Of a stretch of DNA of 64,000 nt, positions 11,671-18,846 are shown piece by piece. Source of the DNA: Deinococcus ficus (GTDB lineage Bacteria > Deinococcota > Deinococci > Deinococcales > Deinococcaceae); contig NZ_CP021081.1 in assembly GCF_003444775.1 (NCBI RefSeq), positions 670,001-734,000 on the forward strand, written 5' to 3'. A program made the position numbers and the translations under genes. The notes under the pieces are model-generated. The model had not been told where the DNA came from and did no database searches. It saw only the letters and a program-made list of their open reading frames with translations. Every line of letters begins with the position of its first letter. Position 1 is the first letter of the stretch.

Positions 11671-11826
11671 GAATGACCTCCCAGGTCACGGGTCTTCAGC
11701 CGCAGCGACATCACAGGTCACGGGCCGCCCCGCAGGATACGTCATCCGGCTGCCCCGGCCGGGCGCCCCGGCACAATGCGGCGTGCCCGGCCGCGCAGGG
11801 CGGGCCGGGCACACAGGAGGGCGGGG

Positions 11827-12528
11827 TCAGCGGCGGCGCAGGAAGCCCAGCGGCCCCCCCGTGCCCCGCGCCTCGCCCCCGGCCGGGGAGAGCGCCGTGA
11901 CCGCCTGCGCGGCGGCCAGCAGCCACTCCGGCACGCCCCGCTCGCGCAGTTCCGCGCCCGCCACCCACTCGGCGCCGTGCACCTCCGCCGGGTTGGGGTT
12001 CAGAATGCCCGAGCAGTACTCCGCGCCGAATACGAGGTACAGGCGGCTGTCGGCCCGGCCGTCCTCGCTGCCGCGGCCCACGTAACTGCCGACCAGCCGC
12101 AGCTCACCCACGCCCAGGCCCACCTGCCGCAGCAGGATGCGGCGCAGCTGCGTCTCGGCGACGGCCTCGCCGGCCTCCTCGCGCAGGGTCAGGCCCGGCA
12201 GGCTCAGCGCGCCGCCCGGCAGGATCGGCCGCCGCGGCTGCACCAGCAGGAACGCCCCGCGGTGGTGCACCAGCCCGAACAGGCTGACCTGGAAGGTGGT
12301 GGAGGCCGGCGTGGCCGCGGCCGGCCGGGCGGAGGCGGGCGTGGTCAGGGTGATGTTCGGCGGTGAGGCGAACGGCACGCGGCGCGCCGGGGCCGCCGGC
12401 CGGGCGTCGGGAAGGTCAGGGGCGCTGAGCGTCGGGTCGGGCAGGGGTGCGGTCAGAGGCAAGGTCGGGTCTCCGGGGGGACCTCCCGGCGGGAACACGC
12501 GGCGCAGTGAAGCGGGAGGGCAGGGCAC
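11827..12528 (-). CDS. Nudix-fold protein with a degenerate Nudix box
   Basis: 233 residues. An N-terminal Pro/Ala-rich, probably disordered stretch (1-75) is followed by a Nudix-like domain (about 78-225). The loop LPGLTLREEAGE (110-121) matches the Nudix loop, but the metal-binding REUXEExGU part reads RILLRQVGL (130-138), so its glutamates are Ile, Arg and Gln. It is probably not a pyrophosphohydrolase; a ligand-sensing role is possible. The start is uncertain (GTG at 12528 used). It lies 15 bp after the UPF0489 gene on the same strand. Confidence 0.65.
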   Translation of the reverse strand: MPCPPASLRRVFPPGGPPGDPTLPLTAPLPDPTLSAPDLPDARPAAPARRVPFASPPNITLTTPASARPAAATPASTTFQVSLFGLVHHRGAFLLVQPRRPILPGGALSLPGLTLREEAGEAVAETQLRRILLRQVGLGVGELRLVGSYVGRGSEDGRADSRLYLVFGAEYCSGILNPNPAEVHGAEWVAGAELRERGVPEWLLAAAQAVTALSPAGGEARGTGGPLGFLRRR

Positions 12529-12543
12529 ACAGGTTTGTGAGCT

Positions 12544-13254
12544 TTACCACACCACCGTAGCAGAAGAACGCCGCAGCGGCGAGGACAGCACCTCCCCGCC
12601 CAGCGCGCCCGCCACCTCGAAAAACGCCCCGTCGTGCGCCGGACTCGTCCAGGCCGGCGACTGCACGAGCAGCACCGCCTCCACCCCCCCCAGAATCGCC
12701 TCCAGGCCCCCCCAAGAGCCTTCCCCGGAGCGAGCCAGCGTGACCCGCGCCAGCACGTCCCCCGGCAACAGATCCGCCAGCTCCGCCTGGGTGCGGTCCA
12801 GGTCGAAGCCCTCCGCGACCGGCAGCCCGGCATGCCACGCCGGGTACAGGCAGGTGTACCGGCCGATCAGGCCCCCGCGCAGCCCCAGGCCCGCCCAGTT
12901 GCCCGGCCGCACCCGCGTGCCGTCCCCGCTGAAACTCACGAGATCATGGTGACTGTCCACGTTCAGCACGTCCCGGCCCGGAAAGCGCTGCAGCCACGCC
13001 CACGCCTCCGCATGACTGAGCGCCACGAACGCCGGCACACCCGCCAGCCCCCGCAACGCCTCCCAGCCGGGGTACAGCGGAAAGTCGTCCTCCAGCACCG
13101 ACCAGTCCCGCCCGCCGCGCTTCACCGCCCGGTCCCGCCAGGCGTCCAGGCGGTCGTACTCCCGGTCGCGGGTGCCCCAGATGGGCGCGTCGAACACCAG
13201 TTCCCGCGTGCCGGAGAAAGCGTCCCAGTCCACCGAGAGCAGCGTGCCCGCCAT
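12544..13254 (-). CDS. UPF0489-type protein with an arginase-like metal motif
   Basis: 236 residues resembling the UPF0489 family (relatives of eukaryotic C5orf22). The sequence VLNVDSHHDL (Asp100-Ser-His102-His-Asp104) reproduces the DxHxD metal motif of the arginase/deacetylase fold. No characterised activity is known to me. It follows the three GNAT genes by 21 bp and precedes the Nudix-like gene by 15 bp. TATCCT 7 nt before its ATG would also allow leaderless expression from its own promoter. Confidence 0.6.
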   Translation of the reverse strand: MAGTLLSVDWDAFSGTRELVFDAPIWGTRDREYDRLDAWRDRAVKRGGRDWSVLEDDFPLYPGWEALRGLAGVPAFVALSHAEAWAWLQRFPGRDVLNVDSHHDLVSFSGDGTRVRPGNWAGLGLRGGLIGRYTCLYPAWHAGLPVAEGFDLDRTQAELADLLPGDVLARVTLARSGEGSWGGLEAILGGVEAVLLVQSPAWTSPAHDGAFFEVAGALGGEVLSSPLRRSSATVVW

Positions 13255-13260
13255 GCCCGG

Positions 13261-13275
13261 CAGGATACCTGCCGC
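13261..13275 (-). promoter_or_regulatory. -10 element inside a short palindrome, upstream of the UPF0489 gene
   Basis: On the minus strand GGCAGG-TAT-CCTGCC is a perfect palindrome with 6-bp arms (approximate span). It contains TATCCT (13262-13267), 7 nt before the ATG at 13254. A repressor bound here would cover the -10. Confidence 0.35.
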
Positions 13276-14283
13276 TCAGCCCTCGTCCACGCTGCCGCGC
13301 CGGAACGAGACCCACGCCGGCCGCGGCCGGAAGCCCAGCCGCTCGTTCAGCGCCAGCATCGGCCGGTTGGTCGTGGCATTCCCCGTCCAGATTTCCGTGA
13401 CGCCCTGCTCCCGCGCCCACTCCAGCCCGCGCAGTTTCAGGGCCAGCGCCACTCCCTGGCGCCGCCACGCGCGGCGCGTGCCGGTCAGGCCGATCTCCAG
13501 GCGGTGCGGCCCGGCGTCCGAGCGCCACAGCTCCGTCAGGGCCACCACCTCGTCCGCGTCCGTCACCGCCAGGAACACGCCCTCCGGGCACGCGCTGGGC
13601 TCGGCGGCCCGCTTGGTGAGGTCCTCCAGGGTGAGTTCCGTGGCGGGCGCGGTGCGCGGCACGTCCGCCCGCGCCTCCGCGAACGCGTCATGAAAGGCGC
13701 GCATCGCCTCCTCACGGCCCAGCTTCTCCTGCAAAGCCGCGAACGACACGGCCCGCAGACCTTCCGGCAGGTGCCGCTCGGCCTCCCAGGCGGCCATATC
13801 AAACGTGCCCAGGTCCAGCACGTTGTCGAAAAAGCGCATGTGCTCCGTGAATCCCCGCGCCTCCAGGAACCGCACGGACACCGGCCAGGTCTCGTACGCC
13901 CCGGCCGACAGTTCCCGCGCGCCGCGGGCCTGCAGGTGCGCCTCGACCTCGGCGGCCAGCCGGGTCCCCAGGCCGTGCCCGCGCCAGTCCGGGTGCACGC
14001 CCAGGTCCAGCGAGTAGCGGTCCGGGTGGTACTGCCCCGGGAACTGCAGCACCGACGCCGCGCCCAGCACCTGCCCCTGCCACTCGGCCAGGACGTGCCA
14101 CAGGTGCGGGTTCACGCTGGACTCCCGCAGGAACTTCAGTTCGTTCTCCAGGCTCTCGGCGGTGATGGGGTGGTCGGGGTTCACGGCCGTGAGCAGCGCC
14201 GCCACCGCCGCGTGGTCCGCAGGAGTCATCTCCCGGACGGTCACGGCTGCCGGGTCCAGCCGGTTCAGGGGTTCACTCGTCAT
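13276..14283 (-). CDS. Tandem GNAT N-acetyltransferase, copy 1
   Basis: 335 residues made of two GNAT domains. The N-terminal half has the acetyl-CoA loop HPDWRGHGLGTRL (about residue 125); the C-terminal half has TGTRRAWRRQGVALALK (about 275-291) and ends in ALNERLGFRPRPAWVSF. It should transfer acetyl from acetyl-CoA to an unknown amine. It is the most downstream of three neighbouring paralogues, with GGAGG six bases before the ATG and an 11-bp overlap with copy 2. The double-domain layout resembles mycothiol synthase-type enzymes, but nothing here fixes the substrate. Confidence 0.85.
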   Translation of the reverse strand: MTSEPLNRLDPAAVTVREMTPADHAAVAALLTAVNPDHPITAESLENELKFLRESSVNPHLWHVLAEWQGQVLGAASVLQFPGQYHPDRYSLDLGVHPDWRGHGLGTRLAAEVEAHLQARGARELSAGAYETWPVSVRFLEARGFTEHMRFFDNVLDLGTFDMAAWEAERHLPEGLRAVSFAALQEKLGREEAMRAFHDAFAEARADVPRTAPATELTLEDLTKRAAEPSACPEGVFLAVTDADEVVALTELWRSDAGPHRLEIGLTGTRRAWRRQGVALALKLRGLEWAREQGVTEIWTGNATTNRPMLALNERLGFRPRPAWVSFRRGSVDEG

Positions 14284-15262
14284 ATGTCGCCTCCACGTCC
14301 GCGGGCCCGATCTCGCCCAGGCGGAACTGAATGAGGGCCGGCTGCGGCCGGAAGCCCAGGCGGGCGTTCACGGCCAGCATCGGCGCGTTCGTCAGGTCGT
14401 TCTGCGTCCAGATTTCCCGCGTGCCGCGCGCCCGGGCGACCTCCAGGGCCGCCCGTTTCAGCGCGGTCGCCACGCCCCGGCCCCGCCACGCGCGGGCCGT
14501 GCCGGTCAGGCCGGTGTGCAGCCGCGCCGGCTCCGCCGGGTCGAGCCACAGCTCGGTCAGGCCCGCCACCTCGCCGGCGCCGGTCACCGCCAGCAGCATC
14601 CCCTCCGGCAGGCACAGGGGATGCGCCAGGTACTCCTCAATTTCCTCCGCGGTGTAGGGCGCGGCCGGCACGGTGCGCGGTTCGTCCGCGCGGGCCGCGT
14701 TGAAGGTGGCCCGGAAGGCCTCCAGCGCGGCGGTCCGGCCCTGCGCGACGATGAAGTCCGGCAGGGCCACGAGCCGCAGCCCGTCCGGCAGCCGCGCCCG
14801 GTCCGGCTCCGGGTGGGCGTCCAGCGTGAGCACGTGGTCCACCTCGCGCGACACCTCCCGGAAACCCCGGCCGATCAGGAACGCCACGGCGTGCGGCTGG
14901 TCCTCGGCCGCGGCGGCCCGCACCTCTCGCGCACCGCGGGCCTCCAGGTGCGCGCGCACGGCCCCGGCCAGCGCCGTGCCCACGCCCCGCCGCGCGTGAC
15001 CGGGCGGCACGGTGATCACCGCGTGGTAGCGGTCCGGGTGGTGCGCGCCCGCCCACTGCGCCACGCCCGCGAACCCCACGACCTCCCCGCCGCGCTCCGC
15101 CACCCACTGGTGCAGGTGCAGCCCGCGGGGGCTGCTGCGCACCTTCTGCGCGGAGACCTCCAGCAGTTCGGCGGTCACCGGGCGGCGCGGATCGGCGGCC
15201 TGCATCACGGCGGCCACCGCAGGGTAGTCCGCGCGGGTCGCGTCCCGGACGTGCAGGGTCAT
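14273..15262 (-). CDS. Tandem GNAT N-acetyltransferase, copy 2
   Basis: 329 residues, two GNAT domains. Acetyl-CoA loops are PPGHARRGVGTAL (first half) and TARAWRGRGVATALKRAAL (second half); the C-terminus AVNARLGFRPQPALIQF closely matches copy 1. The start MTLHVRDATRADYPAV is set by an ATGA overlap with the stop of copy 3, so the two are translationally coupled. A longer frame extending upstream runs through copy 3 and is rejected. Substrate unknown. Confidence 0.85.
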   Translation of the reverse strand: MTLHVRDATRADYPAVAAVMQAADPRRPVTAELLEVSAQKVRSSPRGLHLHQWVAERGGEVVGFAGVAQWAGAHHPDRYHAVITVPPGHARRGVGTALAGAVRAHLEARGAREVRAAAAEDQPHAVAFLIGRGFREVSREVDHVLTLDAHPEPDRARLPDGLRLVALPDFIVAQGRTAALEAFRATFNAARADEPRTVPAAPYTAEEIEEYLAHPLCLPEGMLLAVTGAGEVAGLTELWLDPAEPARLHTGLTGTARAWRGRGVATALKRAALEVARARGTREIWTQNDLTNAPMLAVNARLGFRPQPALIQFRLGEIGPADVEATYDE

Positions 15263-16254
15263 GCGCCGTCCAGGTGCAGTTCGTAGCGGTAGCGGGTGTT
15301 CGTGCGCTGGAAGCCCAGCGCCTCGTTCATGGTCAGCATCGCCACGTTCGGCGCGTCGTTGAAGGTCTTGATCAGCCCGCCGCCCCGGGCGTCCAGGGCG
15401 CGCATGGCCGCGATCTTCAGCGCCTTGGCGACGCCCTGGCCGCGTTCGGCGCGCAGCACGCCGGTCATGCCGATGTAGTAGAACCCGCCCGGGTTCAGGC
15501 CCAGCGTGCTGTACCCCACCAGCGGCCCGGTCAGGGGGTCCTGCTGCCCGGGCCGCACGGCCACGAAGGACAGCTCCGGCTGCAGGGCCGGGTCTTCCAG
15601 TTCGTCCTTCACCCACTGGTCCAGGCTGCGTTTGGTGAGCACCGTGCCCATGGGCACGTCCTGGAACAGCTGCCAGTCGAGTTCATGCAGCCAGCGGCGG
15701 CCTTCCGGCCAGCCCAGCACCTCGGACAGCGGCACGAGCTGCACGCCCGCGTCGGCTACCCGGGCCATCAGGGGATCGAAGGTGCCCAGGTCGAGGCTGG
15801 CGGTGTGCAGTTCGGACTCGAAGCGCTCCCAGGCCACCCGGAAACCGCGGTGGTCCAGGAAGGCCCGGCCGGGCGCGTCACGGTCGCTGCCGCTGACCAT
15901 GGTCCGCACCTCCCGCGCGCCCCGCTCCTTTACGCGGCGCAGCAGTTCGTCAAAAAGCGCCGTACCCACCCCCTGGTGCCGGTAATCCGGGTGCACGCCC
16001 AGGTTCCCCCAGTAGCGCCATTCCTCGAAGGAGAAGTCGTCGTGCCCGATGGCGCCCGCCCCCAGGATCTGCCCGTCCCGTTCGGCCAGCACCTCGGTGT
16101 GAAAGAGCTCCGGATTGCGGGTCGCCTGCCAGCGCAGCAGGTTCTCGGCGGTGGTGGGCCAGTCGGGGCTGGCGGCGGTCAGCACGGTCGCCAGGGCCTC
16201 GGCGTCCTCCGGGTAGCGGGGCGCGCGAAGGGTGAAGGAAGGAACAGTCGTCAT
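15259..16254 (-). CDS. Tandem GNAT N-acetyltransferase, copy 3
   Basis: 331 residues, two GNAT domains. The first has HPDYRHQGVGTALFDELL, the second GVLRAERGQGVAKALKIAAM, ending in TMNEALGFQRTNTRYRYEL. It is the promoter-proximal member of a run GNAT3-GNAT2-GNAT1-UPF0489-Nudix, with start/stop overlaps within the GNAT part. Start MTTVPSFTLRAPRYP is preferred; the upstream extension to 16299 reads into the intergenic region shared with the PIG-L gene. Substrate unknown. Confidence 0.85.
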   Translation of the reverse strand: MTTVPSFTLRAPRYPEDAEALATVLTAASPDWPTTAENLLRWQATRNPELFHTEVLAERDGQILGAGAIGHDDFSFEEWRYWGNLGVHPDYRHQGVGTALFDELLRRVKERGAREVRTMVSGSDRDAPGRAFLDHRGFRVAWERFESELHTASLDLGTFDPLMARVADAGVQLVPLSEVLGWPEGRRWLHELDWQLFQDVPMGTVLTKRSLDQWVKDELEDPALQPELSFVAVRPGQQDPLTGPLVGYSTLGLNPGGFYYIGMTGVLRAERGQGVAKALKIAAMRALDARGGGLIKTFNDAPNVAMLTMNEALGFQRTNTRYRYELHLDGA

Positions 16255-16333
16255 GCCCTCATGGTGAACCGGGCCGCCTGCCGGGCACATGAGCAACATG
16301 GCGGAGGGCCGGGGCCGGGCGGCCGGGCGCCCG

Positions 16334-16339
16334 TATGCT
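16334..16339 (+). promoter_or_regulatory. -10 element of leaderless PIG-L gene
   Basis: TATGCT, 7 nt before the ATG at 16347. It overlaps an alternative in-frame ATG at 16335, which argues that 16347 is the true start. Confidence 0.5.
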
Positions 16340-16346
16340 GAGGCGC

Positions 16347-17033
16347 ATGAGCCTGCCGGACCCCACCCGTGAGCGCCGCCTGAAGCTGCTGATCATCGTG
16401 CCCCACCCGGACGACGAGGTGTACGGCGCGTCCGGGACCCTGATGACGTACCTGGATGCCGGCGAGCCCTGCGGGCTGGTCACCCTCACGCGCGGCGAGG
16501 CCGGCCGCACCCTGGGCCTGTGCGACACGCCCGAGGAACTTGCCCGGATGCGTGAGGTGGAACTGGCCGCGGCGCTGGACACCATCGGCCTGACCCGGGA
16601 CCCGGGCAGCGTGTTCGAGCACCACACGTTCCCCGACAAGTACCTGCAGGACCAGCCGCTGGACGCCCTGGCCGGCGTGGCCCGCGAGGCCATCACGCGC
16701 CTGAACCCGGAGATCGTGCTGACCTTCCCGCCCAACGGCAGCAACGGCCACCCGGACCACGTGACCACGCACCGCGCCGTGAAGGCCGCCTGGGACAGTC
16801 TGCCGGACAGTGAGCGGCCCCGGCTGTGGTACTACGCGTCCGACACGCCGCCCGAGAACGAGGCCCTGCGCGCGGCGTGGCTGCAGCCCACCGTCCGGCA
16901 CGACGTGACCGCGTACGTGACCCGCAAGCTGCAGGCGATCGGCTGCCACCGCAGCCAGGCGCTGAGCACCGTGGACTTCCTGCGCAAGTTCCCGGAACGC
17001 ATCACCGAGGAAACCTTCCACGAACTGAGCTGA
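16347..17033 (+). CDS. PIG-L family deacetylase, probable bacillithiol-type BshB2
   Basis: 228-residue LmbE/PIG-L zinc deacetylase. Motifs are IIVPHPDDEVYGASGTL (zinc ligands His-Asp-Asp, about residues 21-28) and NGHPDHVTTH (His ligand, about 136). The order YGASGTLMTY...TLTRGEAGRTLGL is like BshB2, which deacetylates GlcNAc-malate in bacillithiol synthesis; Deinococcus makes bacillithiol. This makes BshB2 the best guess, but other N-acetylglucosaminyl substrates are possible. Divergent from the GNAT cluster and leaderless. Confidence 0.82.
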   Translation: MSLPDPTRERRLKLLIIVPHPDDEVYGASGTLMTYLDAGEPCGLVTLTRGEAGRTLGLCDTPEELARMREVELAAALDTIGLTRDPGSVFEHHTFPDKYLQDQPLDALAGVAREAITRLNPEIVLTFPPNGSNGHPDHVTTHRAVKAAWDSLPDSERPRLWYYASDTPPENEALRAAWLQPTVRHDVTAYVTRKLQAIGCHRSQALSTVDFLRKFPERITEETFHELS

Positions 17034-17082
17034 GCCCTCCCCAGGCATATCGATTAACGCTGCGTGTGTGGGGCACGGGGGA

Positions 17083-17108
17083 GGGCCGCCCTACACTCCG
17101 GGCGGCCC
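17083..17108 (+). other. 9-bp dyad enclosing a -10 like hexamer
   Basis: GGGCCGCCC (17083-17091) pairs perfectly with GGGCGGCCC (17100-17108), loop TACACTCC. TACACT could be a -10 for the hydrolase gene 60 bp downstream, or the hairpin may terminate the PIG-L transcript (no T-run). Confidence 0.4.
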
Positions 17109-17169
17109 AGCCCGCTCTCCACGTTCCCGTTCCCGCCCGGGCCTGCCCGGCGCCCCCGGAGGTTCCCCC

Positions 17170-18006
17170 ATGCCGACCATCCAGACCCGTCACTTCAAGG
17201 CCCCGCAGACCGAGCTGTACTACGAGTCGTACGGCGAGGGCCGCCCCGTGGTGCTCATTCACGGCTGGCCGCTTTCGGGCCGCATGTGGGAACGGCAGGT
17301 GGACGCCCTGCGTCACGCCGGGTTCCGTACCGTCACGTACGACCGCCGCGGCTTCGGGCAGTCCGGCAAGACGCCCACCGGGTACGAGTACGACACCTTC
17401 GCCGCCGACCTGAACGACCTCCTGGAAACGCTGGACCTGCGGGACGTCACGCTGGTCGGCTTCAGCATGGGCGGGGGAGAGGTCGCCCGCTACGCTGCGC
17501 ACTACGGCGCGGGCCGGCTGCGCAGCGCCGTGATGATGGGCGCCGTGCCGCCCCTGCTACTACAGACCGCCGACAACCCGGACGGCCCCATGACCCCCGA
17601 CGCCATTCAGGGCATGGTGCAGGGCATCGCGCAGAACCGCCCGAAGTTCTTCGGGGAGTTCGCCAGGGCCTTCTTCAACCTGGACCGCCACGCTGACCTG
17701 CTCGGCGAGGAATACCTGGCGTTCACCGCCGGCCTGATCTACCAGGCGTCCCCGGTGGCGACCCAGGCCTGCGTGCACGCCTTTTCCGAAACGGACTTCC
17801 GCGCCGACCTGCCGCACCTGACCGTGCCCACCCTGATCCTGCACGGCGACAGCGACCAGATCGTGCCCTTCGAGAAGAGTGGCGCCCGCATGCCCGAATT
17901 CCTGCCGCAGTCCCACACCGAGGTCATCAAGGACGGCCCGCACGGCCTGTACGTGACGCACGCCGACGAGGTCAACCGCGCTCTGCTGGCCTTCCTGAAC
18001 CGCTGA
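17170..18006 (+). CDS. Alpha/beta hydrolase, non-haem peroxidase/esterase type
   Basis: 278-residue alpha/beta-hydrolase. The oxyanion segment is LIHGWPLSGRMWERQ (about residues 34-48), the nucleophile Ser lies in GFSMGGG (about residue 98), the acid Asp is in LILHGDSDQIVP and the His in DGPHGLYVTH. This arrangement is typical of cofactor-free haloperoxidases and arylesterases. GGAGG lies seven bases before the ATG. It stands alone between the PIG-L and nucleotidyltransferase genes. The natural substrate is unknown. Confidence 0.88.
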   Translation: MPTIQTRHFKAPQTELYYESYGEGRPVVLIHGWPLSGRMWERQVDALRHAGFRTVTYDRRGFGQSGKTPTGYEYDTFAADLNDLLETLDLRDVTLVGFSMGGGEVARYAAHYGAGRLRSAVMMGAVPPLLLQTADNPDGPMTPDAIQGMVQGIAQNRPKFFGEFARAFFNLDRHADLLGEEYLAFTAGLIYQASPVATQACVHAFSETDFRADLPHLTVPTLILHGDSDQIVPFEKSGARMPEFLPQSHTEVIKDGPHGLYVTHADEVNRALLAFLNR

Positions 18007-18022
18007 GCGCCGGGGGGCGGCG

Positions 18023-18028
18023 CATACT
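18023..18028 (+). promoter_or_regulatory. -10 element of leaderless nucleotidyltransferase gene
   Basis: CATACT, 6 nt before the ATG at 18035. Confidence 0.5.
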
Positions 18029-18034
18029 GCCGGG

Positions 18035-18832
18035 ATGCCCGCGCCGCTCCCCGCCTTCCTGCCGGAGGTCGTCCGCGGCCTCCAGGCCGTGCCCGGCGTG
18101 CTGGGGGTCGCCCTGGGCGGCTCGCACGCCACCGGCACCGCCACCCCGCACTCCGACGTGGACCTGAGCGTCGCCTACGACGGCACCCTGGACCTGGACG
18201 CCCTGGGCGCGCTGTGCCGCGCGCTGGACGACACGCACGAGGCCCAGCCGTCCCCCGTCGGCGGGTGGGGGCCCTGGGTGGACGGCGGCGCGTGGCTCAC
18301 CATCCAGGGCGCGCGCGTGGACGTCATCTACCGCGACCTGCCCCGCGTGCGGCAGAGCGTGCACGACGCCCTGGCCGGCCGCGTGGCCCTGCACGCCCAG
18401 ACCGGACACCCGCACGGCATCCACGCCCACCACTACGCCGCCGAACTCGCCTGCTGCGTGCTGCTCTCCGACCCGGACGGGCAACTGGTCGCCCTCCAGC
18501 GGCAGGTCGCCACCTACCCGCCGGCTCTCTCGGCAGCCATGCAAAGCCACTACCGCTGGATGAAAGGCTTCTGGCTGGACGCCGCCGCCAAAGGCCTGAA
18601 GAAAGGGGACCGGCATTACGCCCGCGGCTGCACGTACGCCGCCGTGCACGCCCTCGCCGAGGAACTCTGCGCGCGGCACGGCGTGTGGCTGCTGAACGAG
18701 AAAGGCGCCCTGACGCGCGCCGCCGCCCTGCCCGGCGCGCCCCACGACCTGGAAGCCCGCGCCGAGGCCGCCCTGCGGGCCCTGGACCTTCCGGTCCTGC
18801 ACGCCCTGCTGGCCGCACCCGAGGGGGCCTGA
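18035..18832 (+). CDS. Nucleotidyltransferase-fold protein
   Basis: 265 residues. The NTP_transf_2 core shows GGSHATGTATPHSDVDL: Gly29-Ser30 followed by Asp41 and Asp43, with a possible third carboxylate in ARVDVIYRDL (about residue 93). The layout is like kanamycin nucleotidyltransferase and other small-molecule or protein nucleotidyl/adenylyltransferases. A helical C-terminal domain (about 130-265) could bind the acceptor. Leaderless start. The dead amylosucrase relative starts 14 bp downstream with its own -10, so co-regulation is uncertain. Substrate unknown. Confidence 0.8.
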   Translation: MPAPLPAFLPEVVRGLQAVPGVLGVALGGSHATGTATPHSDVDLSVAYDGTLDLDALGALCRALDDTHEAQPSPVGGWGPWVDGGAWLTIQGARVDVIYRDLPRVRQSVHDALAGRVALHAQTGHPHGIHAHHYAAELACCVLLSDPDGQLVALQRQVATYPPALSAAMQSHYRWMKGFWLDAAAKGLKKGDRHYARGCTYAAVHALAEELCARHGVWLLNEKGALTRAAALPGAPHDLEARAEAALRALDLPVLHALLAAPEGA

Positions 18833-18834
18833 CC

Positions 18835-18840
18835 TATGCT
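18835..18840 (+). promoter_or_regulatory. -10 element of leaderless amylosucrase-like gene
   Basis: TATGCT, 6 nt before the GTG at 18847. It starts inside the stop region of the nucleotidyltransferase gene. Confidence 0.45.
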
Positions 18841-18846
18841 GGGCGC

